Notes under the pieces: model-generated
What the model was told of the DNA's origin: nothing
Databases searched by the model: none
What the model saw: only the letters and a program-made list of their open reading frames with translations
Program-made: the position numbers and the translations under genes
IMG/VR virus record: IMGVR_UViG_3300020109_000092
Location: 1-30,443 of that record
Length of the DNA: 30,443 nucleotides
Strand: one strand, 5' to 3'
DNA from: a virus
Shown here: positions 8,201-17,048 of the stretch, piece by piece
How the letters are laid out: every line of letters starts with the position of its first letter
How positions within the stretch are numbered: position 1 is the stretch's first letter

Positions 8201-11200
8201 ATGTCATCAAGTTTTATATACCCTAATTACATAATAGGAGTTTGTGGAGAAAGAGGCCCAACTGGTGCCACTGGATCTACTGGACCGATAGGATCAATAG
8301 GTAATTCTGGATTAAATGTTTTTGGCACAACTGGACCAGGTGTAACTGGATGGACTGGACATTATTCGTTATTTTCTGCACCATTTCGTGCTTTAGAAGG
8401 AATAACTGTACAAATAGGAAATCATATTGGTTTACGTTTTGTGAATCATTTCACAGACGGAACTGTAGTATTATCGTCTGGTAATCCTTTTATAGGATTT
8501 ACTGGATTTTGGTTTGTTCAAGCTGGAGCAACTTGTCCAGGATGTACATTTAGTCCCGTTGTTTCTACGAACAATACATCTTATTTTAAATTCTCTGATA
8601 ATGTAGATTACGATCCATTGTCTACAAAAAAATCTACTATTACATTAAAAACTATTAATACTAGAACTCCAGAAACAATCGGAATCACATTAACAGATGA
8701 TTTAAAAAATATAAGAGTAAAATACACGGATTATGGCGGTATCACTTTATTTGGTGTAACCGCACAGGCTCTTGTAATTGGAATAGGAGAGACTGCGGCT
8801 GCAGGCGCAACAGGAAGTCGTTGGTATGGTGATGAAAATGTAGTTGACTGGGTTACAAGACAGGCACTAGAAGGAATAACATCGATTTCAGGAATTACTA
8901 CAGATGGATCGGATGCGTTTTATCCTATAGACACGAAAAATAATTCTATATTTCAGATTAAAAAATCTGAATTGAATTCAATAAAAATTGAAATTCAAGA
9001 AGATAATACAATAAGTCCAGATGAAAGTAAATCTTTACTATTGATCATTCCACTAGAAACAGCATTTACTGGAGCATTCGAAATAAATGGAGCAAATCCA
9101 ATACAAGTTTATTTTCCACTTAATGTGATTCCTAAACCAGAACCCGGAATAAATGTTTACTCCGCAATAAGTTACGGTCGAGATTGGTATATGAATTGCG
9201 TTGGATTAGGAATAACACAAGATTATTGGTCAAAACAAAATTTAAAAATAGACAACCTATATCTTCCTTCAGACAGTTTATTAACTTTGTTGTTGGCAGC
9301 ATGGAGAACTCCATCGTATGATTTAAACAACGACGAAATAGTAGATGCAACAGATGTTACTATTGCATTCGCTTCATGGCAACAAGACCTATTTCAACCT
9401 TATTATAAAAATTGTGTCAATATTACTGGAATATCTTACGGCAGAGAATGTATAGGACCAGTTCCACCTCCTCCTCAACCTCCCCCTACTCTCGCTTCTG
9501 TCGAGCCCGCGACTGGACCAGAATTAGGAGGAACTGATATAACCATCACTGGAACAGGATTTACTGGAGCAAATTCTGTAAAAGTGGGATCGAATCTGGC
9601 AACAGATCTCCGGGTAATCGATCCCACCATAATTCAGGCAAAAACGCCATTTGGAAGTGGACCACAACAGATAACTGTAACTACTCCGGACGGATCTGCA
9701 ACTGGTCTTTCGTTTGTTTATTCAGGAAATCCTCCTGCTTTGCCCACAATAACTAGTGTAATACCACAAAATGGTCACAGATACGGTGGTGATGAAATAA
9801 AAATATATGGAACAAATTTAGATACTACTATTCAGGTGGTTATACAAGATCGGGAAGCAGAAATTATAGAGAAAAATACTGGATTAGTCAAGGTAAAAAC
9901 TCGTGGAGGAAATGTAGGATCTGCCAGGATTAAACTTGATAATGCAGAGGGTCGTGTAGAACATGATGGCTGGTCTTATAGACAAGCAGTTCCTCCAATC
10001 ATTATTAGTATCGATCCCAATACTGGACCGGCAGATGGAGGATATTCTATAATAATAACAGGACAACATTTTAACCAGGTAGAATCTGTTCGAATTGGAA
10101 GTCACGAATGTTTAGATCAAAACATTATTTCTTCCCAGCAAATAAAAGCTACTGTTCCTAGTGGACAAGGAAGTCAACCACTAACAGTTCAAACATACGA
10201 AGGTTCAGATAGTAAACCATTTACATATCAGGGAAATTCTCCTCCCCTGCCAGTAATAGATGAAGTTGTTCCTGATCACGGACCAATAGAAGGAGGCACC
10301 GTAGTACAACTTCGTGGGCAGAATTTAAATTATCAAGGCACTCTTACAGTTACAATAGGAGGTGTGGAAGTCGAAATTACATCTAGAACAGACGATCTAG
10401 TAACTATAACAACTCCACCAAGTACTGAAGCAACACAACAAGAATTAAGATTTAGTGCAGAAAATGGAACTGAAACCAAGACTTTCACATACAATCCAAC
10501 TAGTCCGATGATTCAGAGTATAACAACTCAAGTAGGCAATCAAACGTTAGACAACCAGTTAAAAACTACTCCTTCTGAACCAAATCAAACAGTGTGTATT
10601 TATGGTCAGAATTTTATGGGACAATATCCAGTTAATAAGATCAATATAAAATCAGCACATCCCGACGGCATAGAGGGAATTTATTCTCCGTTTTCTATTG
10701 TTCAGCCAGTTACTCCTGTCGATGATACAAAAATTGTATTCCAGTTAGAGGGAGTTCCATTTGAACACAATCATCGTGTAATGATTACAGCAATAAAATC
10801 TAATGATATAGAAAGTAATGAATTCCCGACTAACTGGAAAGTTGATGGTATTATTTCTTCAATAAAATTAGACTCTGATACAACTTTGAGTGCTCCGTAC
10901 GGAATTGGTATTGGTGAAACTCCTGTTATTAAAGTCTATGGAACATATATGGATGCCAAAAATGATCAAAGCGGTTTTGATTATTCTGGAATTCAAAGAG
11001 GAGAGTCCGGAATAACATGCACAGACTCCAGATTATTTGAACAATACAATGATATTTACTTTAAAGTCAAACTTCCTGCCATTACAACAAAAGGAGAATA
11101 TAAATTCTGGCGTAGACGAAAAAGAGATATACTGGGAGAATCGATATCCACTCTGCAATTACCAAATCAATTTATTTATTATCAACCCGCGCCTCAAATA

Positions 11201-13900
11201 AATAATATACAACCGAATAGAGGACTTCGTACAGATTCACATCTTGTAACAATATCAGGACTTAGATTATACTATTCAGATGAAACTACTAAAGTTTTTG
11301 TAAATGGAAATGAAGTTTTAGTAACCAATTCAACAGAAAATCAATTACAAATTGTTGTTCCACCTTCTCAGAGTTCTGGATCGGTTCCTATTAAGGTTCA
11401 AAGATCCGAAGGACCATGGCCGGCGGATGGTGATGGTATTCAAGAAACAACAATAACTCAAGGCTTCGAGTATACCCAAATTCCTGTACCAACCATAACC
11501 AATGTTAATCCTAATAATGGTCCTACTACCGGCGGAACATCTATAATAATTACCGGTACAAATTTTGTTAATGTAAGTTCTGTTCGTGTTGGAGGAGTTG
11601 CTGCTGTGACCTACACCGTTAACTCCTCAACACAAATAACTGCAACGACTCCGCTTGGTACAGCCGGAAATCAACCGATAGTAGTCACCACCCAAACCGG
11701 TTCTGCTAGTATACTATTTACATATACAGTTCCTCAACCAACCATAACCAATGTTAATCCTAGTAGTGGTCCTACTACCGGCGGAACACCTATAACAATT
11801 ACCGGTACAAATTTTGTTGGTGTATCTTCTGTTACTGTTGGAGGAGTTGCTGTGACCTACACCGTTAACTCCTCAACACAAATAACTGCAACGACTCCGC
11901 TTGGTACAGCCGGAAATCAACCGATAGTAGTCACCACCCAAACCGGTTCTGCTAGTATACTATTTACATATACAGTTCCTCAACCAACCATAACCAGTGT
12001 TAATCCTGATAATGGATGGGGTAAACCAGATTATGGTGGTCAATCTGATCGTCCAGCAACTAGTGTTACGATAACAGGATCTAATTTAGATGATTGCACT
12101 GTTAAAATAGGAAATAAGGATTGTGTTATAACAAATCAATCTTCTGGTAGCATAACTATCGATGTTCCAGTGCAAACAGATGGATTTGAAGGTCCGCTGT
12201 CATTAACAGTCAATAGAACTGGTGCAACATCAGTTACTAGAACCTTTACCTATACATTGCCTCCTCCATTACTTAAAATAATTAACGGATTCCATGATAT
12301 TTCACCAACATCTTGTGTTTATACAGGAGGATGTGTTATTCAGGCTAACGGATGGTATCTTAAAAATTCTTCAAATCAAAGTCGTGTTGTCTTTAGTACC
12401 CAGCCTCAAATCGAAGTTCAATGTAATTCTGACTCTACTAGAAATCAATTAAAATTTATCAGTCCTATGGTTTCAGTTTCTGATATAGGACTATGCGATT
12501 TAACGTTTAAGAGACATGATAATCAAGGCGACGACTCTGACGATTATTTTACTTTTACTTCAAGTCAAACTCCTCTGCAGATCACTTCAGTTAGTCCTAA
12601 TGAGGGACCTATGGGTGGCGGAAATACGATAACAATAACAGGACAGGACTTTACTCAAAATGAAGGAGTAAATCAAGTCTTGATAGGAGGAGTAAATTGT
12701 GACACTGTCGATGTTTTAAATTCTACCACAGTAACTGCAATAGTTCCTGGTTCGAGTTCGCCTGGAACGCGAAGCGTCCAAGTCAAGAACGCATATCAAC
12801 AGTCTAATGTGTTAGGCAATGCCTACACTTATACAACTCCATGCCCACAACCTAATGCAATTGCACCAAATAATGGACCAGCTTGTTCATCAACTGGAGT
12901 TAATTTTACAATTACTGGTTTGAATTTCCAAGAAATAAATAAAATTATATTTAATAATGATCCTAGTCTTTCTGCCACTAACATTAGTGTCCATACTAAT
13001 GGAAAGTCTTTGACAGCTATAACACCAGTTCAATTCCCTCTTACGACATGGGATCTGCCATTAACGGTTACAGTAATAAAACCCGGATGTACTGATACAA
13101 CCTTAAATGCTCGATATACTCCACGCAGTGCAAATTACACCATAACTAGTGCAACATGGCAAAATACAATATGTGTTGGTTCAGGAAATTTTGGACAATT
13201 AAATATTGCCGGAAACAATTTTACAGATCAAGGAATACACAGAGTATCATTGCAGAAGATAGGTGGTAATTCAATAATTGCTACATCGTTTATCATCGAC
13301 ACGTCAAATCTGATAACAGCTCAATTCAACACTCCTGTACAATCAGGATCATGGAAAGTTTATGTAGAAACTCCATGCCATAGTCAATATTATCAGTTAT
13401 CTGATATTTCAGATTGTTATTCGATATGCAGTGGCATACTGAACCACCGGGTGCCCGTGAGTTTCCAGGGCACTGTCATCAACTTCGTCACGAGTGAGAT
13501 CGAAAACGCGCCGGCGAATAGCATTCCTGGGTGGGATGTCAATCCCTACGGCACGAGCGATACCAGTGTGGCTCTGCTGGCAGGAGCTGGCACAGGGATC
13601 ATGCGAAACCCTAACGCAGGCACAAGCACCTTCCGCACCAATCTCGCGCTCGGTACCGTGGTCGGCCCCTCGGCATTCTTCTACATCAGCTCCGCCGCCG
13701 CCATTGGAACTTCGGTTGGCCAGTGGACAGCAAACTCCATTGGCTACTTCGGAGTCAAGTTCAAAAACGAGGCGACAAATACGACCCACTACGGTTATGT
13801 AGCGATGCGAATCGGTGCAAATGCCACCGACCGAGAAATTGTTGGATACTGTTGGAATCCTACACCAAATGTTTCAATAACAGTTCAAGAAATAGTATGA
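8201..13900 (+). CDS. Giant multi-domain adhesin: collagen-like start, dockerin-like loop, TIG/Ig array, GC-rich tip
   Basis: The 1899-residue product has these parts in order. (a) A collagen-like GERGPTGATGSTGPIG stretch at about 16-37. (b) An unassigned beta-rich region. (c) A dockerin-like segment: LLTLLLAAW, then DLNNDEIVDATD at 374-385, then VTIAFASW. (d) A Pro-rich hinge at about 420-428. (e) About 14 Ig-like units from roughly residue 428 to 1740, of which nine or ten are clear IPT/TIG domains (pattern 'P..GP..GG..I.ITG..F......V.IGG'). Two adjacent units are almost identical in DNA. (f) A 156-residue C-terminal tip encoded by GC-rich DNA, with GYFGVKF, THYGYVAMRIG and a last GYCWNPTP motif. 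The HYGYV pattern recalls bacterial surface domains ending in 'HYGW'. No signal peptide is present, as expected for a virion protein. Likely a long receptor-binding fibre. Confidence 0.78.
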   Translation: MSSSFIYPNYIIGVCGERGPTGATGSTGPIGSIGNSGLNVFGTTGPGVTGWTGHYSLFSAPFRALEGITVQIGNHIGLRFVNHFTDGTVVLSSGNPFIGFTGFWFVQAGATCPGCTFSPVVSTNNTSYFKFSDNVDYDPLSTKKSTITLKTINTRTPETIGITLTDDLKNIRVKYTDYGGITLFGVTAQALVIGIGETAAAGATGSRWYGDENVVDWVTRQALEGITSISGITTDGSDAFYPIDTKNNSIFQIKKSELNSIKIEIQEDNTISPDESKSLLLIIPLETAFTGAFEINGANPIQVYFPLNVIPKPEPGINVYSAISYGRDWYMNCVGLGITQDYWSKQNLKIDNLYLPSDSLLTLLLAAWRTPSYDLNNDEIVDATDVTIAFASWQQDLFQPYYKNCVNITGISYGRECIGPVPPPPQPPPTLASVEPATGPELGGTDITITGTGFTGANSVKVGSNLATDLRVIDPTIIQAKTPFGSGPQQITVTTPDGSATGLSFVYSGNPPALPTITSVIPQNGHRYGGDEIKIYGTNLDTTIQVVIQDREAEIIEKNTGLVKVKTRGGNVGSARIKLDNAEGRVEHDGWSYRQAVPPIIISIDPNTGPADGGYSIIITGQHFNQVESVRIGSHECLDQNIISSQQIKATVPSGQGSQPLTVQTYEGSDSKPFTYQGNSPPLPVIDEVVPDHGPIEGGTVVQLRGQNLNYQGTLTVTIGGVEVEITSRTDDLVTITTPPSTEATQQELRFSAENGTETKTFTYNPTSPMIQSITTQVGNQTLDNQLKTTPSEPNQTVCIYGQNFMGQYPVNKINIKSAHPDGIEGIYSPFSIVQPVTPVDDTKIVFQLEGVPFEHNHRVMITAIKSNDIESNEFPTNWKVDGIISSIKLDSDTTLSAPYGIGIGETPVIKVYGTYMDAKNDQSGFDYSGIQRGESGITCTDSRLFEQYNDIYFKVKLPAITTKGEYKFWRRRKRDILGESISTLQLPNQFIYYQPAPQINNIQPNRGLRTDSHLVTISGLRLYYSDETTKVFVNGNEVLVTNSTENQLQIVVPPSQSSGSVPIKVQRSEGPWPADGDGIQETTITQGFEYTQIPVPTITNVNPNNGPTTGGTSIIITGTNFVNVSSVRVGGVAAVTYTVNSSTQITATTPLGTAGNQPIVVTTQTGSASILFTYTVPQPTITNVNPSSGPTTGGTPITITGTNFVGVSSVTVGGVAVTYTVNSSTQITATTPLGTAGNQPIVVTTQTGSASILFTYTVPQPTITSVNPDNGWGKPDYGGQSDRPATSVTITGSNLDDCTVKIGNKDCVITNQSSGSITIDVPVQTDGFEGPLSLTVNRTGATSVTRTFTYTLPPPLLKIINGFHDISPTSCVYTGGCVIQANGWYLKNSSNQSRVVFSTQPQIEVQCNSDSTRNQLKFISPMVSVSDIGLCDLTFKRHDNQGDDSDDYFTFTSSQTPLQITSVSPNEGPMGGGNTITITGQDFTQNEGVNQVLIGGVNCDTVDVLNSTTVTAIVPGSSSPGTRSVQVKNAYQQSNVLGNAYTYTTPCPQPNAIAPNNGPACSSTGVNFTITGLNFQEINKIIFNNDPSLSATNISVHTNGKSLTAITPVQFPLTTWDLPLTVTVIKPGCTDTTLNARYTPRSANYTITSATWQNTICVGSGNFGQLNIAGNNFTDQGIHRVSLQKIGGNSIIATSFIIDTSNLITAQFNTPVQSGSWKVYVETPCHSQYYQLSDISDCYSICSGILNHRVPVSFQGTVINFVTSEIENAPANSIPGWDVNPYGTSDTSVALLAGAGTGIMRNPNAGTSTFRTNLALGTVVGPSAFFYISSAAAIGTSVGQWTANSIGYFGVKFKNEATNTTHYGYVAMRIGANATDREIVGYCWNPTPNVSITVQEIV
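11489..11983 (+). repeat. Near-identical tandem duplication of a TIG-domain unit
   Basis: Two consecutive copies, 11489-11737 (249 bp, 83 codons) and 11738-11983 (246 bp, 82 codons), differ at a handful of codons in their first half. From GCTGTGACC onward they are identical for roughly 150 bp by eye, extending into the first bases of the following unit. The one-codon length difference is an extra GCT in the first copy. The neighbouring TIG units are far more diverged, so this is a recent duplication or gene-conversion event. Confidence 0.9.
13436..13830 (+). other. GC-rich segment encoding the C-terminal tip of the 1899-residue protein
   Basis: By hand count the 60-base rows from 13441 to 13740 are 57-63% G+C, falling to about 50% by 13860, while the row just before (13381-13440) is 30%. 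Codon choice shifts with it (GCC, CTC, GGC, CGC). The reading frame continues unbroken through both borders. This is the signature of a transferred domain fused in frame to a phage-type stalk. Confidence 0.8.
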
Positions 13901-13906
13901 TAAATA
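13899..13906 (+). promoter_or_regulatory. Late-promoter-like box GATAAATA
   Basis: The octamer overlaps the TGA stop of the 1899-residue gene and ends 7 nt before the ATG at 13914. No Shine-Dalgarno is visible between it and the start. Another ATG at 13909 is out of frame. Confidence 0.45.
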
Positions 13907-13913
13907 ACATGTC

Positions 13914-15659
13914 ATGAGTCTATTTTCTAACATACAATCTAATACACAAGGAGCCTGTATCTGGAAAGGTAGTACAGGAGAAAGATGCATTAATACCGAT
14001 GCGTATACTTGTGCTGTCAGATACGGAAAACTAGGAAGTGTATTTCGAGCTGGAGTAACTTGTGGTCAAATAAATCAAGAAATTGGATCGTGTTGTTTGT
14101 ACGATCCTCAACTAAAACAAGTTTTGCCCTGTCAAGATACTACTTTATCTCAATGTAACGCACTAGCTACTCAATTTAGATATCAGTCTTCTTGGTCTAA
14201 TGTGTTGTGTCGTAATACTCGTTGCACATTCCGAACCGTAGAACAAAAAGGAGCATGTTGTGATGGAAACGGACTATGCAAAGAAACTACTAAATCAGAT
14301 TGTGAATTACTAAAAAGATATTATCAAGGAAACGGAACTTTATGTGAAACTGGTTTGTGTTATGGAGGTACTGGAGCGTGTTGTGATGGAATAAGTTGTG
14401 AAAACGGGATAACTGGTAGTTATTGTCTTGAAAAGAAAAATATATATTTTGGAAAATCTAAAACTTGTGCGGAATTTGAATGCGACAACGGTGCATTAGA
14501 TTGTTTTAACAGCATATATCAAGAACGACTCAGACCAGGAGATAATTATGCAGGAGGTATTGTTGTAGGAGTATATAATCCGGGGAAATCTCGTTGTTTA
14601 GGACATCCTTACTTTGGTCCTAAAACAGATTTGTCTTTGAGTTCTATTAATGAAACAAATTCTGAACTTTATACTGGACGAATTGACGGAAACGGATACG
14701 GTATAGATTATTCAAATGTTTGCGACTCTAATGATTCTTATTTAATGATACTTGCGCCAAGTGATCTTACGACTTCAAAAGACAGCACTCGTTTTACTTG
14801 GAGCAGAGGAGGAAACGATTGGGGTCCTTTATACAATGAAATAGGAAAAATATTAGAAAATAATGCAACAGATTTAATTTCTTTTAATGAAGGATACATA
14901 AAAAATTCTAGTTTAACAGATGATGAAAATTCTGAAATTATATCAAATAATCATAATTTGTTTTGTCAAAAAAGAGAAGACGGAGACAATCCTTTCAGAC
15001 GAGCAATACAAAAGGCAACTCAAGGAATAAACGGAAGATGGTCTTCTGATTGGGGCATATACAATACTGTTAGATCAGTTAATGCCTATTTGTTTAGTAA
15101 ATACGGAATAAATCATCAAGGATTAAGTAAGTCTTTGTATGCAAATTCTTCTCAATGGAATTCCAGTATGACTAGTGCTGCCGAGGCAATTATAGAAATA
15201 AACAATCTTTATAAATCAATGGAAGATTTATTTACTCGTCCTGGATTTTTCTCTGGAGTTTTATTAACAGAACTTTTAGCAAAAGGCGTATCTAGAGTTT
15301 CAAATAAAGTAAATGTAAGTCCATGGTTTATTCCTAGTCATAACGAACTAGCTTACATCATGAATCAAACACAAAATCATTCATTCAATGAAATTCTTGT
15401 TTCCGCTGGAGTGACACCATTAACGGATTCATATTGGACTTCAACTGGTGCATTTAATTATCCCACAGAAGGAATTTGGTCTGGGTCTACAATATCTGGT
15501 GGAAGTCAAGCATGGATTGGTAATTTTTCTAATCGTAAATTCAAAAAAATCAATCGTCTAGAAACAGCAAAAATTAGACCAATTCGAATGATACGATGTG
15601 ATGGAAAAACTTTAATTAAAACTAAATACTCTAGTCTTTGGGAGATTAATCCAGAATGA
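13914..15659 (+). CDS. Cysteine-rich virion protein with Lcl_C (DUF1566)-like C-terminal domain
   Basis: The 581-residue product begins with cysteine modules: GACIWKG (residue ~13), GSCCLYD (~58), GACCDGNGLC (~113) and GACCDGISC (~154). Each runs about 35-45 residues and contains about six Cys. After residue ~190 comes RLRPGDNYAGGIVVGVYNPG. Near the C-terminus WFIPSHNELAYI (from 471), YWTSTG (508) and AKIRPIRMIRC fit the Lcl_C/DUF1566 pattern 'W..P...EL......YWSST......RPVR', a domain named for the Legionella collagen-like adhesin. The 275-residue product at 25134 resembles this C-terminal part. The stop overlaps the next start (ATGA). A receptor-binding or capsule-binding role is likely but inferred. 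Confidence 0.68.
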   Translation: MSLFSNIQSNTQGACIWKGSTGERCINTDAYTCAVRYGKLGSVFRAGVTCGQINQEIGSCCLYDPQLKQVLPCQDTTLSQCNALATQFRYQSSWSNVLCRNTRCTFRTVEQKGACCDGNGLCKETTKSDCELLKRYYQGNGTLCETGLCYGGTGACCDGISCENGITGSYCLEKKNIYFGKSKTCAEFECDNGALDCFNSIYQERLRPGDNYAGGIVVGVYNPGKSRCLGHPYFGPKTDLSLSSINETNSELYTGRIDGNGYGIDYSNVCDSNDSYLMILAPSDLTTSKDSTRFTWSRGGNDWGPLYNEIGKILENNATDLISFNEGYIKNSSLTDDENSEIISNNHNLFCQKREDGDNPFRRAIQKATQGINGRWSSDWGIYNTVRSVNAYLFSKYGINHQGLSKSLYANSSQWNSSMTSAAEAIIEINNLYKSMEDLFTRPGFFSGVLLTELLAKGVSRVSNKVNVSPWFIPSHNELAYIMNQTQNHSFNEILVSAGVTPLTDSYWTSTGAFNYPTEGIWSGSTISGGSQAWIGNFSNRKFKKINRLETAKIRPIRMIRCDGKTLIKTKYSSLWEINPE

Positions 15660-17047
15660 GTATTAATAAAGGAAGTTCATCTGCACGAATACGACTAGAA
15701 GTTCGAGGAGATCTAGGTCCAATTGGACCTACTGGACCTACTGGACCTACTGGACCTACTGGACCAGACGGTTTATGTTTTCCTGGTGTCACGGGAAGAC
15801 AAATATCTGGTGGAACTTTTGGATTCCAATCTGAGTATCTTTTGCATGAGCAAAAGTATTTATTCATCTTAAATTTTAACGATGGATTTACTTTAGCAGT
15901 AGTACACGGTGGAACCGCTGCAAAGTTAATTGTTCCAGCAAATGGAGCACCCTTCATAAATGATTCATACTATACGTTAAAGGGAACAACAACAAACGGT
16001 CAACTTATATTTAAAACAAGCACACCAGAAGAATATTCTAAAGCCACTCGTGAGTATCAGGCAGCTTCTCCTACTCAATTAGAAGCGAATAGTTATCCAG
16101 AATTTTACGGAATAACTTTGACTGGTATAAATGCAACTGAGACTTCTGGTGGCATAATATTATCTTTGAATGAAGTAATAGACGAATTATCTGGATCAGG
16201 GTTGCCAGGTCAATTGGTATTTGTTGATACTTCAGAAAATGATAAACTTGTTCTTAGAGGAACATCTGGTGCTCAATGGAATAAAAATCTTGGACTACTT
16301 AGTTATACTTCTAAAAATACAAGAGAAATTTATCCGTTTGGTTGGGACGGTTCCACTTATTACAACGATAATTGGATTACCGCAACGGGAGGCGTGACAA
16401 ACTCACTTGATACTTTTATTCCTAATTCTGTTTTGATGGGAAACACTGGGGCCCCAGTGGGTTCATCCTACGCAAATGCAATTACATTAGTGAACCAATT
16501 AGGAACAGAAGGTATCACTAAATCTATACAACCAGTATTAAATATAGTAGGAGATAATAAAAATCTAAGAATTCCGTTTTTGCTTCAAGATTACAGTCCA
16601 GGAAAAACTGCAAATTTAATTACGGGTTCTGGTCCTACGATGGGATCTTGTTTTATTGCCAGTATACCGGATCCTCGTAAAAAATGTGTAGACTTTGTTT
16701 CTAAAACGTATTGTGACTCTATTGGTGGAACATGGGACGATGAACCGTGTAAAGAAAGAGATGAATTATTAGAATTTCAGACAGCTTGTTGTCTGTACGA
16801 TTACGATACAAATGGAATAACTTGTATAAATACCTGGCCTGTAGAGTGTCTTGAATGGATGGGAGTTGTAGGAAACGTCAAATGCAACATATACGAGGGA
16901 ATATTAAACAGATGTTCGGATCTTCCTGATATGTGTTTTAGTTGTTTGATTGGAAAATGTTGTTTTAAGGGTCGTTGTATTCCAGAATCAGAATACAATT
17001 GTTTGTTAAATTATCCAGGAGCTGTCTGGTTCGGGGAGACTTGTTAA
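15656..17047 (+). CDS. Collagen-like, cysteine-rich virion protein
   Basis: This 463-residue protein starts MSINKGSSSARIRLEVRG and then has GPTGPTGPTGPTGP collagen-like triplets at about 18-40, encoded by perfect 9-bp repeats. The start MSI.GSS resembles that of the 847-residue protein at 22352, so these two and the 8201 protein share a common head design. The middle is beta-rich. The last ~135 residues hold three cysteine modules (GSCFIAS from ~330, TACCLYD from ~376, GKCCFKGRC from ~433), the final one ending at the stop. A GGGAGA sequence lies 9 bases before the ATG. Short collagen-like triplets are common in trimeric phage fibres, so trimerisation is plausible. Target unknown. Confidence 0.65.
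   Translation: MSINKGSSSARIRLEVRGDLGPIGPTGPTGPTGPTGPDGLCFPGVTGRQISGGTFGFQSEYLLHEQKYLFILNFNDGFTLAVVHGGTAAKLIVPANGAPFINDSYYTLKGTTTNGQLIFKTSTPEEYSKATREYQAASPTQLEANSYPEFYGITLTGINATETSGGIILSLNEVIDELSGSGLPGQLVFVDTSENDKLVLRGTSGAQWNKNLGLLSYTSKNTREIYPFGWDGSTYYNDNWITATGGVTNSLDTFIPNSVLMGNTGAPVGSSYANAITLVNQLGTEGITKSIQPVLNIVGDNKNLRIPFLLQDYSPGKTANLITGSGPTMGSCFIASIPDPRKKCVDFVSKTYCDSIGGTWDDEPCKERDELLEFQTACCLYDYDTNGITCINTWPVECLEWMGVVGNVKCNIYEGILNRCSDLPDMCFSCLIGKCCFKGRCIPESEYNCLLNYPGAVWFGETC
15725..15769 (+). repeat. 9-bp tandem repeat encoding Gly-Pro-Thr triplets
   Basis: Four perfect copies of GGACCTACT (15725-15760) are followed by a partial fifth. They encode the Gly-Pro-Thr collagen-like run near the N-terminus of the 463-residue protein. 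Such a perfect repeat can expand or contract by slippage without breaking the frame. Confidence 0.85.
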
Positions 17048-17048
17048 A

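Noticed and set aside
11489-11983. Assembly artefact as explanation for the TIG duplication
   Set aside because: The two copies differ at several codons and by one inserted codon, which a simple assembly duplication would not produce. It remains worth checking with reads.
13409-13802. Long open frames on both strands across the GC-rich tip of the 1899-residue gene
   Set aside because: High G+C removes stop codons in all frames. The main frame continues from the TIG array through the segment to the conserved C-terminal motif, and the alternative frames have low-complexity translations.
15725-15769. CRISPR-like short direct repeats
   Set aside because: The 9-bp units have no spacers, stay in frame and encode collagen-like triplets.
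15646-15957. Reverse-strand open frame with GPVGPVGPVG triplets
   Set aside because: It is the antisense reading of the Gly-Pro-Thr 9-bp repeat in the 463-residue gene. The forward gene is coupled to its neighbours by overlaps.
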